Origin: Novosphingobium sp. 18050
Lineage (GTDB): Bacteria; Pseudomonadota; Alphaproteobacteria; Sphingomonadales; Sphingomonadaceae
NCBI RefSeq assembly: GCF_902706195.1
Contig: NZ_CACSJO010000022.1
Span: 19,017-83,016 of the forward strand
Length of the DNA: 64,000 bases
Direction: 5' to 3'
This document shows, piece after piece, positions 46,781 through 59,036 of this stretch (its first letter is position 1; each line of letters starts with the position of its first letter). Below the pieces are notes generated by a model. It was not told the DNA's origin. It did not search any database and saw only the letters and a program-made list of their open reading frames with translations. The position numbers and the translations under genes were made by a program.

Positions 46781-47824
46781 ATGACTCACTTGCCCAATCC
46801 CCCGGCACTCAAGCCCATCCACGTCGGTCCCGTGACGATCGACTGTCCGGTCGTGCTCGCGCCTATGACGGGCGTGTCGGACCTGCCGTTCCGCCGGATG
46901 GTGCGCGGCTTCGGCTCGGGCCTCAACGTCACCGAGATGATCGCCAGCCCGGCGGCCATCCGCGAGACGCGGGTATCGCTGCAAAAGGCGATGTGGGATG
47001 TGATCGAGGAACCCGTCGCGATGCAGCTGGTCGGCTGCGATCCTGAACAGATGGCCGAAGCCGCCAAGCTCGTCGAAGGGCAGGGCGCCGCAATTATCGA
47101 CATCAACATGGGCTGCCCGGTGCGCAAGGTCGTCAATGGCGACGCCGGTTCCGCTTTGATGCGCCAGGTGCCGCTGGCAACGAAGCTGATCGAGGCCACC
47201 GTCAAGGCGGTCAAGGTGCCGGTTACCGTGAAGATGCGCATGGGCTGGTGTCACGACAGCCTCAACGCTCCCGAACTCGCACGGATCGCCGAGGATCTGG
47301 GCGCGCAGATGATTACCGTCCACGGCCGCACCCGCAATCAGATGTATAAGGGCGAGGCCGACTGGGCCTTCGTGCAGAGCGTGAAGGATGCGGTGTCGAT
47401 CCCGGTCATCGTCAACGGCGATATCTGCACGGTCGAGGACGCTTCGAAGGCGCTGGAACAATCCGGCGCGGACGGGCTGATGATCGGACGCGGCGCCTAT
47501 GGCCGGCCGTGGTTCCTCTCGCAGGTCATGCAATGGTGGCGCGGCAGCGAAGTCGCCGCCGACCCGACCATCGGCGAGCAGTACGAAATCATGCGCGCTC
47601 ATTACGAAGACATGCTGCTCCACTACGGCGCCGACACCGGCGTGCGCATGGCCCGCAAGCACCTTGGCTGGTACATTAAGGGCGTACGCGGTTCGGCCGA
47701 GTTCAGAAACAAGGTGAACTTCATCAGCGATCCCGATCAAGTCCTGCGCGAACTTGCCGAATTCTATGCGCCGTACCGCGACGGCGGCGACGCTGCCGAC
47801 GACGGGCAGCTTCACGCGGCATGA
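46781..47824 (+). CDS. dusB: tRNA-dihydrouridine synthase B
   Basis: A 347-residue flavin enzyme that reduces tRNA uridines. Motifs are APMTGVSDLPFRRM, the catalytic Cys in NMGCPVRKV, VKMRMGW and GADGLMIGRGAYGRPW. Its stop overlaps the ntrB ATG by 4 bp; dusB-ntrBC is a conserved alphaproteobacterial arrangement (dusB is also called nifR3). Confidence 0.94.
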   Translation: MTHLPNPPALKPIHVGPVTIDCPVVLAPMTGVSDLPFRRMVRGFGSGLNVTEMIASPAAIRETRVSLQKAMWDVIEEPVAMQLVGCDPEQMAEAAKLVEGQGAAIIDINMGCPVRKVVNGDAGSALMRQVPLATKLIEATVKAVKVPVTVKMRMGWCHDSLNAPELARIAEDLGAQMITVHGRTRNQMYKGEADWAFVQSVKDAVSIPVIVNGDICTVEDASKALEQSGADGLMIGRGAYGRPWFLSQVMQWWRGSEVAADPTIGEQYEIMRAHYEDMLLHYGADTGVRMARKHLGWYIKGVRGSAEFRNKVNFISDPDQVLRELAEFYAPYRDGGDAADDGQLHAA

Positions 47825-48950
47825 GCCTGGCCCAGGGCACGCCCGTTCCTGAACCCCAGCGGCTGCTGGCCAGCCTGCCGCAGGCCGTGCTGCTACTGGA
47901 ACCGGGGCTGAAGATCGCCTCGCTCAACCCGGCGGCGGAGCAATTCTTCGGCCAGTCGGCGCGGCGCCTTATCGGCGTTCCCTTGCGTGAGATCGTTTCG
48001 ATCTCCGACCGCCGCCTCGTCGACCGTCTCGACGATTACGAGACGCCGGTTTCGGCGCGCGAAGTCGTCGTTGAACTCAAGGGCAAGGGTGCCCGGCGGG
48101 TCGACATCAACGTCGCCCCGGTGGCTGATACGCCGGGCTGGCGCCTCCTGACCATCCACGACAACAGCGCCGCCGATGCGCTGGGCGACGATTCTGGCGG
48201 CCCCGACAACGCCGTCCTGCGCGGCCCCGAGATCATGGCGCACGAGATCAAGAACCCGCTCGCCGGCATTCGCGGCGCGGCGCAGCTTCTGGCGCGCAAG
48301 ATCGACGACCGCGACCGCGCGCTGACGGATCTCATCACCGGCGAGGTCGACCGCATCGCCGCCCTGATTGAGCGCATGCAGAAGCTGAGTGGTCGTACCA
48401 CTCCGCCGGTCGAGCCCTGCAACCTCCACGAGGCCGCCCGCCGCGCGATCGACGTGCTGGACGCCGCGAACGGGGAGGGCGCGCGCCGGTTCCGCCTTAT
48501 CGAGGAATTCGATCCCTCGCTCCCCTCCGTCCTGGGCAGCCCCGATGGACTGGTGCAGGTCATGATAAACCTGCTCTCGAACGCGGCCGAAGCCTGTCAG
48601 GACGCGGCCCGGGACGGGGGCGAACCGCGCGTGACGATCCGTACCCGTTTCGCCAGCGGTCTCCAGTTGCAGACCGGCGATTCCGATGCGCCGCTACGCC
48701 TGCCGATCGAAGTGCGGGTGAGCGACAATGGCGCCGGCATCGACCCCGCCATGCGCGATCACATCTTCGAACCGTTCGTCACCACCAAGAAGTCCGGGCA
48801 GGGGCTGGGCCTGCCACTGGTCCGCAAGCTGGTGCGCGACATGAACGGCCGCATCACCCACGACCGCGACGACGAGACCGGGCTGACGCATTTTCGCATC
48901 CACCTGCCGCTCGCGCGGGAAACACGCACCCGCGTGAGAAGGAAGCCGGC

Positions 48951-48954
<4 letters not shown>
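47821..48954 (+). CDS. ntrB: Nitrogen regulation sensor histidine kinase NtrB
   Basis: A 377-residue soluble sensor kinase: an N-terminal PAS-like domain (about 15-110), HisKA with the phosphorylated His in AHEIKNPLAGIRGAAQLL, and the catalytic ATPase with N (QVMINLLSNAAEA), G1 (VSDNGAGIDP) and G2 (SGQGLGLPLV) boxes. It controls NtrC under nitrogen limitation. Start and stop overlap its neighbours by 4 bp, so dusB-ntrB-ntrC are coupled. Confidence 0.94.
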
Positions 48955-50420
<1,466 letters not shown>

Positions 50421-50480
50421 TCCTGCGTTGGTGGATTCCCTCTTGCAGACCGGCCACAGTGCTGTTGTAACGCTGCAACG

Positions 50481-52709
50481 ATGATGGACGGCTTCGCTCA
50501 GAAACGCACTTGGCCGCGATGGTGGCGGCGCATGCAGGTAGCTGCGCGCCGGGCGAACATTTTCGCCTTCATGGAGGTGATTTCGGTCGCCGCATTCCTG
50601 ACGATGACAGTGGCCACATGGGTCGCCCTGAACAACGGCGGCGACAAGCGCGAACTGTTGCCCTCGAACCTCACTGCCAGCCTGCTGGTCGGCACGCTGG
50701 TTCCTGCGATGGCGATTCTGGTGCTGCTGGGCCGCCGCATGGCTTTGCGCCGCGCCGCCGAAAGCATCGGCGGCACTGGCCAGATGCACGTGCGTCTGGT
50801 TTTCATATTTTCGCTGATTTCGGCGGTTCCGACGCTGCTCGTCGTGGTCTTCGCATCGTGGCTGTTCCAGTCCGGCGTCGAGTTCTGGTTCTCCGACAGT
50901 TCGCGCGGATTGTTGGAAAACGCCAACAAACTGGCGCGCGGCTACTACGAACAAACGGTGCGTGACGTCGGCTATGAATCAGTCGCCATGGCGCAGGATT
51001 CGCGCGATGTGTTGACTGCCAATCCAGTTGCCAGCCGTTATTTTCAGACCTTCCTCGCCGATCAGGTAGTCCGCCGTAATCTGGCGTTCGCAGCGCTGAT
51101 CCAGATCGACGCGGACGGCAACCAGCGCACACCGATCGTCGCAGATCCCGATGGTCAGGCCGAAAACAACCGCATCAGCCAGGACGATCTGACCAAGCTG
51201 AGCAAAGGCGAGCCCTACGTCGCGAACGCAAGGGACAACAGGATCGTCGCGACGACGCCGATTGATCGCTCCTCCGGCGTCTACCTCCTCGTCATCCGCA
51301 GTTCCGACCTGCTAGCGCTGAGCCAGGGCGAGCGGGCAGAGAATATCGTCCAGGCCTATGAGGTACTGACCAGCCGGGCTCGCGTTTTGCAACTGCGCTT
51401 CAACGTTGCGCTGTTTGTCGCCTCGCTGGCGCTCGTCGGACTTGCCGTATGGTTCGCGCTGCGCTTCGCCGACCGGCAAGTGGCCCCGCTTTACGAGCTT
51501 GTGGACGCCGCGCGCCGGGTGGGCGCAGGTAATTATGCCCTGCGGATCGAAGGGCGCACTGGCGCCGACGAGATCGGTCTTCTCAACCGCGCCTTCAACC
51601 GCATGACCGGCCAGATCGAGAAGCAGACCCAAGCGTTGCTGGGCGCCAATCGGCAGCTTCACGAACGCCGCCTGTTCATCGAGGCAGTGCTGGAATCGGT
51701 CACCTCGGGTATCGTCTCGCTCGACGATCAGGGCCGCATCCTGCTGATGAACAGCACTGCGCAGAAACTGCTGACCGACCGTAGCGGCGAAGTGCCTGAG
51801 GGCATGCTGATCGCCGAACTGGCGCCGCCCATTGCTGCTCTGGTGGAGCAGGGGTCTTCGGATGGGATCGTCCAGTACAATCGCGGCGGCGACCTGCTCA
51901 CGCTTGCCGTCAAGACGAGCCGCGATGCGACCGGCCACGTCATCACCTTCGAGGATATCACCCGCCAGCTGCTCGACCAGCGCACCGCCGCCTGGTCCGA
52001 CGTGGCGCGGCGCATCGCCCACGAGATCAAGAACCCGCTCACCCCGATCCAGCTTGCGACGGAACGCCTGAGCCGCCGCTATCTCAAGCAGATTACGGAC
52101 AACCCCGAACTGTTCCAGGATCTTACCCGCACTATCATCCGGCAGGTAGGCGAACTGCGCAAGATGGTCGACGAGTTCTCGTCCTTCGCGCGCCTGCCCA
52201 AGCCGGTGTTCCGCGCCGAGGACCCGGCCGCGCTCACCCGCCAGGCGCTGTTCCTGCAGGAAGTCGCTCGCCCGGACATCGATTTCGCCTTCAGCAGCGG
52301 CCGCGAAATCGGCACCATCGACTGTGATCGCCACCAGTTCGGCCAGGCGATGACGAACGTGCTCAAGAACGCCGTCGAAGCCATCGAAGCCAAAGCCAAG
52401 ACGGCTGACGAAGACTATCGCGGTGCGATCTCGGTTGAAGTCGCCGATCACGATCATTCGATCCTCGTGCGTGTCACCGACAACGGTATCGGTCTGTCGC
52501 AGGACAAGGAGCGCCTGATCGAACCCTACGTCACCACGCGGGAGAAGGGCACCGGCCTCGGCCTCGCGATCGTTAACAAGATCATCGAGGAACACGGCGG
52601 AGAAATGACGTTCACCGCCGCGCAAGGCGGCGGCACCACAGTGACGATGCGCTTCGCCCACGATCCAATGGCCCTCGATCAGGGCCGCAAGACCGAGGCC
52701 GCGCAATGA
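50481..52709 (+). CDS. ntrY: Nitrogen/redox sensor histidine kinase NtrY
   Basis: A 742-residue membrane sensor. Hydrophobic segments lie at about 28-48, 63-80, 101-130 and 300-325, with a periplasmic domain between the last two, then HAMP (about 325-380), PAS (about 395-490), HisKA with RIAHEIKNPLTPIQLATERL, and an ATPase with VTDNGIGLSQ and GTGLGLAIV. Membrane-bound NtrY pairs with NtrX and in other alphaproteobacteria senses nitrogen or redox cues. Confidence 0.94.
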   Translation: MMDGFAQKRTWPRWWRRMQVAARRANIFAFMEVISVAAFLTMTVATWVALNNGGDKRELLPSNLTASLLVGTLVPAMAILVLLGRRMALRRAAESIGGTGQMHVRLVFIFSLISAVPTLLVVVFASWLFQSGVEFWFSDSSRGLLENANKLARGYYEQTVRDVGYESVAMAQDSRDVLTANPVASRYFQTFLADQVVRRNLAFAALIQIDADGNQRTPIVADPDGQAENNRISQDDLTKLSKGEPYVANARDNRIVATTPIDRSSGVYLLVIRSSDLLALSQGERAENIVQAYEVLTSRARVLQLRFNVALFVASLALVGLAVWFALRFADRQVAPLYELVDAARRVGAGNYALRIEGRTGADEIGLLNRAFNRMTGQIEKQTQALLGANRQLHERRLFIEAVLESVTSGIVSLDDQGRILLMNSTAQKLLTDRSGEVPEGMLIAELAPPIAALVEQGSSDGIVQYNRGGDLLTLAVKTSRDATGHVITFEDITRQLLDQRTAAWSDVARRIAHEIKNPLTPIQLATERLSRRYLKQITDNPELFQDLTRTIIRQVGELRKMVDEFSSFARLPKPVFRAEDPAALTRQALFLQEVARPDIDFAFSSGREIGTIDCDRHQFGQAMTNVLKNAVEAIEAKAKTADEDYRGAISVEVADHDHSILVRVTDNGIGLSQDKERLIEPYVTTREKGTGLGLAIVNKIIEEHGGEMTFTAAQGGGTTVTMRFAHDPMALDQGRKTEAAQ

Positions 52710-52773
52710 TGGCCTTCGCGCCGGTTACTGCCAGCCCGACAACAAACGACCTCAAGACGAAGAAGAAAAGCCC

Positions 52774-54177
<1,404 letters not shown>

Positions 54178-54362
54178 CGATGCACGCCAAATTATTATCT
54201 CTGCAATTTTTACGATAATTCTGGCGCTGTAACATTTTTGCTACAAAAATCCCGTTTACTGCATTGCAGCAAAACGGTAGTTTCTGATTCGAGAACGGTG
54301 CTCGGCTATCCGGCACCAGATCGCGGACCGCATAAGCGGCCGCCAAAAAGAAGGAGAATACA

Positions 54363-54959
54363 ATGGCTGGACGAACTCTCACGGCGCGCCCAAAGCCCAC
54401 GCCGCCGCCCGCTCCCGAGTCGGCTGAGGTTTCTGTAACCGCCGGGGTTCCCGTAAGTGCCGGTACGTCTGCGCCTGCCGCAGGGAAGGGACAGAACCTC
54501 CAGGATCAGTTCCTGAATCTCCTGCGCAAGAACAAGACCCCGGTTACCATGTTCCTGGTCAAGGGCGTCAAGCTCCAGGGCATCGTCACCTGGTTTGACA
54601 ATTTCTCGATCCTGCTGCGCCGCGACGGCCAGTCGCAGCTCGTTTACAAGCACGCGATCTCGACGATCATGCCGTCGACCCCGGTGGATGCGCGCCAGTT
54701 TTCGAACGGGTCGGAGAGCGCAAAGAAGCTCCGCGTCCTGCAGGATGTATTCCTTTCCAGCATCCGCAACGCCGGTGTGCAGGTCACGATGTTCCTTATC
54801 AACGGCGTCATGCTTCAGGGCCGCGTTGCAGCATATGACCTGTTCTGCATGCTGCTGGAACGCGAAGGTTACGTGCAGCTTGCCTACAAGCATGCCGTTT
54901 CGACGATTCAGCCCGTGACTCCGGTCGACCTTCAGGCGCATGAGGAAGCCGACGATTGA
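54363..54959 (+). CDS. hfq: RNA chaperone Hfq with two tandem Sm domains
   Basis: A 198-residue protein instead of the usual 70-100. After a Pro/Ala-rich N-terminal region come Sm domain 1 (about 45-105, NLQDQFLNLLRKNKTPVTMF, ending YKHAISTIMP) and Sm domain 2 (about 126-185, LQDVFLSSIRNAGVQVTMF, ending YKHAVSTIQP). Both keep the YKHA Sm2 motif. Domain 1 keeps a basic rim (LRKNK), while domain 2 has lost it (IRNAG). Hfq pairs sRNAs with mRNAs; three such chains could form a six-domain ring. A strong aaggagaa site precedes the ATG. It is followed 27 bp later by hflX. Confidence 0.94.
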   Translation: MAGRTLTARPKPTPPPAPESAEVSVTAGVPVSAGTSAPAAGKGQNLQDQFLNLLRKNKTPVTMFLVKGVKLQGIVTWFDNFSILLRRDGQSQLVYKHAISTIMPSTPVDARQFSNGSESAKKLRVLQDVFLSSIRNAGVQVTMFLINGVMLQGRVAAYDLFCMLLEREGYVQLAYKHAVSTIQPVTPVDLQAHEEADD

Positions 54960-54986
54960 CGTCGCAACTCTGGAAGCTGAACTGAT

Positions 54987-56396
54987 TTGAACGACGAACT
55001 TATGGACGAGGTCACGCGCGGTGCGCGTGCCCTCGTCGTTTATCCGCAAATGCGTGGCCCTCGGGGTCAGATGGCCGACCTCGATGTGGATGCACGGTTG
55101 GAAGAAGCAAAGGGCCTTGCCCTTGCGATCGGGCTGGAAGTGGTCGAAGCGATGGCCATCGTCATCCGCGAACCGCGTGCCGCCACGTTGTTCGGCGAAG
55201 GCCAGATCCAGAACATCTCGGTCGCCTGCACGCTGAACGAAGCCGAACTGATCATCGTCGATGGTTCGCTCACTGCGATCCAGCAGCGCAACCTCGAAGA
55301 AAAGCTCAAGCGCAAGGTCATCGACCGCACCGGGCTGATTCTGGAAATCTTCGGTGAGCGCGCGGCGACAGCGGAAGGCCGTCTGCAAGTCGAACTCGCC
55401 CACCTCGATTACCAGGCCGGCCGCCTCGTGCGCAGCTGGACCCACCTTGAGCGTCAGCGCGGGGGCTTCGGCTTCCTCGGCGGCCCGGGTGAAACCCAGA
55501 TCGAGGCGGACCGTCGCCTGATCCGCGATCGTATGGCCAAAATCCGCCGCGAACTGGAGCAAGTCCGCCGCACCCGCGGCCTGCACCGCGATCGGCGCGA
55601 GAAGGCGCCTTGGCCGATCGTCGCGCTGGTCGGCTACACCAACGCCGGCAAGTCGACGCTGTTCAACCGCCTGACCGGCGCGGAAGTCATGGCGGAAGAC
55701 CTCCTCTTCGCCACGCTTGACCCGACGATGCGCGCGATTCGCCTGCCGGGCCTCGAAAAGGCGATCCTCTCGGACACCGTGGGCTTCATCTCGGACCTGC
55801 CGACGCAGCTTGTCGCCGCTTTCCGCGCGACATTGGAAGAGGTGACCGCCGCCGATGTCATCGTCCACGTGCGCGACATGGCCAATCCCGATACCGAAGC
55901 CCAGAAACGTCAGGTTCTCGACATTCTTGCCGACCTCGGTGTGATGGAGCCGAAAATCGACGAACGGGCCTTGCGCCGAAAGGAGCAGGATGACCGCGTT
56001 ATAGGCTGGGGCCGCGATGATGAGGAAGAGGAGGGGCCGGCTCCGCTGATCCCGATCATCGAGGTCTGGAACAAGTGGGACTTGCTCGCGCCCGAGCAGA
56101 TCGAAGCGCTGCGCGAGGCGATGTCGCACCGTGATGGTGAGACGATCATCCCCGTTTCAGCGCTGACTGGAGAGGGCTGTGAGGATATGCTCTCGGTCGT
56201 CAGCCGCACGCTGACGCTCGATTCGAAGGTCTACAGCTTCGTGATCCCAGCCGCCGACGGCCAGCGCTTGGCCTTCCTCCACGCCCGCGGCGAAGTCGTG
56301 GCCGAGGAAGATGCCGGCGAAGGCGAGGAGGGGCCCCTGCTGCGCATTCAGGCACGTCTGTCTGAACGCGAACTCGGTCGTTTTACGTCTCTTTGA
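54987..56396 (+). CDS. hflX: GTPase HflX
   Basis: A 469-residue ribosome-associated GTPase. The N-terminal HflX domain (about 10-200, with GPGETQIEADRRLIRDR) precedes the G domain: G1 VGYTNAGKST, G3 DTVGFISDLP, G4 NKWD. HflX splits stalled or stressed ribosomes. The hfq-hflX order is conserved. A TTG start at 54987 is used; an ATG five codons later has a poorer ribosome-site context. Confidence 0.93.
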   Translation: MNDELMDEVTRGARALVVYPQMRGPRGQMADLDVDARLEEAKGLALAIGLEVVEAMAIVIREPRAATLFGEGQIQNISVACTLNEAELIIVDGSLTAIQQRNLEEKLKRKVIDRTGLILEIFGERAATAEGRLQVELAHLDYQAGRLVRSWTHLERQRGGFGFLGGPGETQIEADRRLIRDRMAKIRRELEQVRRTRGLHRDRREKAPWPIVALVGYTNAGKSTLFNRLTGAEVMAEDLLFATLDPTMRAIRLPGLEKAILSDTVGFISDLPTQLVAAFRATLEEVTAADVIVHVRDMANPDTEAQKRQVLDILADLGVMEPKIDERALRRKEQDDRVIGWGRDDEEEEGPAPLIPIIEVWNKWDLLAPEQIEALREAMSHRDGETIIPVSALTGEGCEDMLSVVSRTLTLDSKVYSFVIPAADGQRLAFLHARGEVVAEEDAGEGEEGPLLRIQARLSERELGRFTSL

Positions 56397-56448
56397 AGTC
56401 TCAAACCCTCCCTGTCGTGAAACGATGGGGAGGGGCGCACGTTTCAAA

Positions 56449-57228
56449 TCACTCCTTTTCGGCGTGTTTAACCGCCTGCCAGTAGGCTCCCTGTTCATCA
56501 AGCGACAGGCCTGAGAAATCGACGCCGTCGCTCGCTGCCAGTGTCTCCATACCCCGGAAACGACGTTCGAACTTCGTGTTCGCGGAACGCAAGGCATCCT
56601 CGGGAGCAATACCATTCAGGCGGACAAGGTTGACCGCTGCAAACAACAGATCGCCCGCTTCCTCCAGCTTGTCCGCCTCGGAGGCCTCGTCCAGTTCGGC
56701 CATTTCTTCGCGGACCTTATCGGCAGCGCCGCTGGGGTCGGGCCAATCGAAGCCCACCCGCGCGGCGCGTTTCTGCAACTTCTCCGCCCGCATCAACCCT
56801 GGCAGCGAAAGCGCCACGCCGTCGATGGCACTCGTCGCGCCCTTGGCAGCGCGCTCTTGGGCTTTGATCGTTTCCCAGCGTTCGGCCTGGGCATCGCCGG
56901 AAATGTCATCGCCAAAGATATGTGGATGACGCGCTTCCAGCTTGTTCGAAATCGCTGAGGCCACGTCGGCAAAGGCGAAGTGGCCGAGTTCCTCGGCCAT
57001 GCGGGCGTGAAACACGACCTGAAGCAGTAGATCGCCCAGTTCGTCGCGCAGCGATGCGAGATCGTCGTGCGCAATCGCTTCAGCGACTTCGTAGGCTTCC
57101 TCGATGGTATAAGGCGCGATCGTGGCGAAAGTTTGCTCGCGGTCCCATTCGCAGCCCGTCTGCGGATCACGCAAGCGGGCCATGATGGTTAGGAGGCGGT
57201 CAATTTGCTGGTGTCGTCTGTCGGTCAT
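56449..57228 (-). CDS. mazG: Nucleoside triphosphate pyrophosphohydrolase MazG
   Basis: A 259-residue enzyme with two MazG-type domains. The first has the metal motif EEAYEVAEAI and later ELGDLLLQVVFHARMAEE (EExxE-ExxD pattern); the second has EEMAELDEA and LEEAGDLLFAAVNLVR. It hydrolyses NTPs and dNTPs to monophosphates. A perfect AT-rich palindrome, gttaaatttaac at 57252-57263, lies 24 bp before its start. Confidence 0.93.
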   Translation of the reverse strand: MTDRRHQQIDRLLTIMARLRDPQTGCEWDREQTFATIAPYTIEEAYEVAEAIAHDDLASLRDELGDLLLQVVFHARMAEELGHFAFADVASAISNKLEARHPHIFGDDISGDAQAERWETIKAQERAAKGATSAIDGVALSLPGLMRAEKLQKRAARVGFDWPDPSGAADKVREEMAELDEASEADKLEEAGDLLFAAVNLVRLNGIAPEDALRSANTKFERRFRGMETLAASDGVDFSGLSLDEQGAYWQAVKHAEKE

Positions 57229-57283
57229 ATTGGATCGATAATAGTTATTATGTTAAATTTAACTTTGATTGAACTAGTCATAC

Positions 57284-57469
57284 TCAAGACTGTATCCTGA
57301 AACCGGACAGTTGAATGACCAGCACGAGGCCGATGATGATGGCCGCCCATATCGCCACCATTCGCATCGTCTTCCCCGCACCGAGCGAACGAAGCTGCGA
57401 ATTGCGCGTCACCAGTATCAGGCAACCGATCAATGAGATGGCCGACATGATCATGGCTGTCTGGCTCAT
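57284..57469 (-). CDS. Small two-helix membrane protein
   Basis: A 61-residue protein with two hydrophobic segments (about 5-20 and 35-55) and a basic loop between (RNSQLRSLGAGKTMR). Its ATG overlaps the MBL hydrolase stop by 4 bp, which supports a real gene. Function is unknown. Confidence 0.72.
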   Translation of the reverse strand: MSQTAMIMSAISLIGCLILVTRNSQLRSLGAGKTMRMVAIWAAIIIGLVLVIQLSGFRIQS

Positions 57470-58248
57470 GGCGTGATCACCAACCCGTCGTAGGCGATAT
57501 GGACATTCTCGGGAACCTGCGCGCTCAGCGTGGCATAGTCCATGCTCTTGTCGAGATGCGTCAGCACTGCTGTACCAACCCGGCAGGTCGCGGCCAGTTC
57601 AAGCGACATCGCCAGATGCGAATGAGTCGGATGCGGTTCACGGCGCAGGCAGTCGATGACCAGCACATCGCAGCCGTAGAACAAGTCTACCATGCCTTTC
57701 GTAATCTCGCTGAAGTCTGTCGCGTAACCGATTGATTTTCCATCGGCATCAAAGAGGAAACCGGTTGATTCAGCCGGGCCGTGCGGCATTTGGGTATGGC
57801 CTACCCGAAAACCTTCACACAGTCGCAGCGTATCGAGATTATCCAGCGAAACCAGTGTCGGATACCCGAACTGCCCGGCAAAGACGTAGCCGAAACGCTG
57901 GCGCAGCCTGCGCACCGTTTCCGACGCGGCAAAGCCCGGAATCGGCCCGGCACGACCGTAGCGCAGCGGCCGGAGATCGTCGATGCCGTGGCAATGGTCG
58001 GCGTGGTCGTGGGTCCAGAATACCGCGTCGATGCGGTGGAATTCGTTCGCCAAAAGCTGCGCGCGCAAGTCCGTCGGAGTATCAACCAGGATGCGCGAAC
58101 CAGCGTCGCTTTCGACCATAATGGCGACGCGGGTGCGGCGGTTGCGGGGTTCCTCAGGATCGCACAGGCCCCAATCGGCCTTGCCGTCCTCGCCGCCGAG
58201 ACGTGGGACACCCGTGGACGTCCCGCTACCGAGGATCGTCAGCTTCAC
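57466..58248 (-). CDS. MBL-fold metallohydrolase (PhnP-like)
   Basis: A 260-residue metallo-beta-lactamase fold with the GSGTSTGVPRLGG start and the metal motif FWTHDHADHCHGID. The LRREPHPTHSHLAMSLELA block carries further His ligands. It resembles phosphodiesterases such as PhnP. Overlaps of 4 bp with the TatD gene upstream and the small membrane protein downstream place it in one operon. Confidence 0.88.
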   Translation of the reverse strand: MKLTILGSGTSTGVPRLGGEDGKADWGLCDPEEPRNRRTRVAIMVESDAGSRILVDTPTDLRAQLLANEFHRIDAVFWTHDHADHCHGIDDLRPLRYGRAGPIPGFAASETVRRLRQRFGYVFAGQFGYPTLVSLDNLDTLRLCEGFRVGHTQMPHGPAESTGFLFDADGKSIGYATDFSEITKGMVDLFYGCDVLVIDCLRREPHPTHSHLAMSLELAATCRVGTAVLTHLDKSMDYATLSAQVPENVHIAYDGLVITP

Positions 58249-59036
58249 GCGGGGCTGTCCGCGTAAGCGGCTTTAGTGAACAGACCGAAGAAATTGCGCG
58301 TCGTGGTTTCGCCAAGCTGTTCAAGGGTCACGCCGCGCAGGTCTGCTACGAAACGCGCGGTGTCGGCGGTGAACGCCGGCTCACACTTGCGGCCGCGATG
58401 CGGGATCGGCGCCAGGAATGGCGAGTCCGTTTCGACCAGCAGGCGATCTTCGGGAATGACCTTTACGACCTCCTGCAAGTCCTTGGCATTCTTGAAAGTC
58501 ACGATTCCCGAAATGCTGATCGTCAGGCCCAGGTCGAGTACCTTGCGGCCGAATTCGGCGCTGGCGGTGAAGCAGTGGATCAGGGCTGGGAAAGCCCCCT
58601 TCCCCATTTCGTCCTCAAGGATGTGGGCGGTATCCTCTTCGGCGTCGCGGGTGTGGATGATGATCGGCAAGCCGGTTTCGCGCGCCACGGCGATGTGGGT
58701 GCGGAACAGGGCTTGTTGAACGGTACGGTCGGACTTGTCGTAATAGTAATCGAGCCCGGTTTCACCGATGCCGATTACACGCGGGTGGGCGGCGGCTTCG
58801 AGCAAGGCGCCTTCGCCCAGATCAGCGTGCTGATCGGCTTCGTGAGGATGGATGCCGATCGAGGCCCAGACGTCGCGCTCGCGCGTAGCGGTAGCGACCA
58901 CGCGGTCCCATTCGCGCTGCCGCGTCGAGATGTTGAGGAACCCAGCGATTCCGGCTTCACGGGCGCGTGTGAGCACGGCCTGCTGGTCCTCGACGAGGCC
59001 TTCGTATTCAAGATGGCAGTGCGAATCGATGAGCAT
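58245..59036 (-). CDS. TatD family metal-dependent hydrolase (DNase)
   Basis: A 263-residue TIM-barrel hydrolase. Metal ligands are in MLIDSHCHLEY, GETGLDYYYDKSD, PIIIHTRDAEED, FTASAEF with its preceding His, and VETDSPFL. TatD enzymes are 3'-5' exonucleases. It overlaps the MBL gene by 4 bp and the metG stop by 1 bp. Confidence 0.9.
   Translation of the reverse strand: MLIDSHCHLEYEGLVEDQQAVLTRAREAGIAGFLNISTRQREWDRVVATATRERDVWASIGIHPHEADQHADLGEGALLEAAAHPRVIGIGETGLDYYYDKSDRTVQQALFRTHIAVARETGLPIIIHTRDAEEDTAHILEDEMGKGAFPALIHCFTASAEFGRKVLDLGLTISISGIVTFKNAKDLQEVVKVIPEDRLLVETDSPFLAPIPHRGRKCEPAFTADTARFVADLRGVTLEQLGETTTRNFFGLFTKAAYADSPA

Noticed and set aside
54228..54250. Possible sigma-54 promoter (tggcgc...ttgct) upstream of hfq
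   Set aside because: The GG and GC elements are about four bases too far apart to match the fixed -24/-12 spacing.
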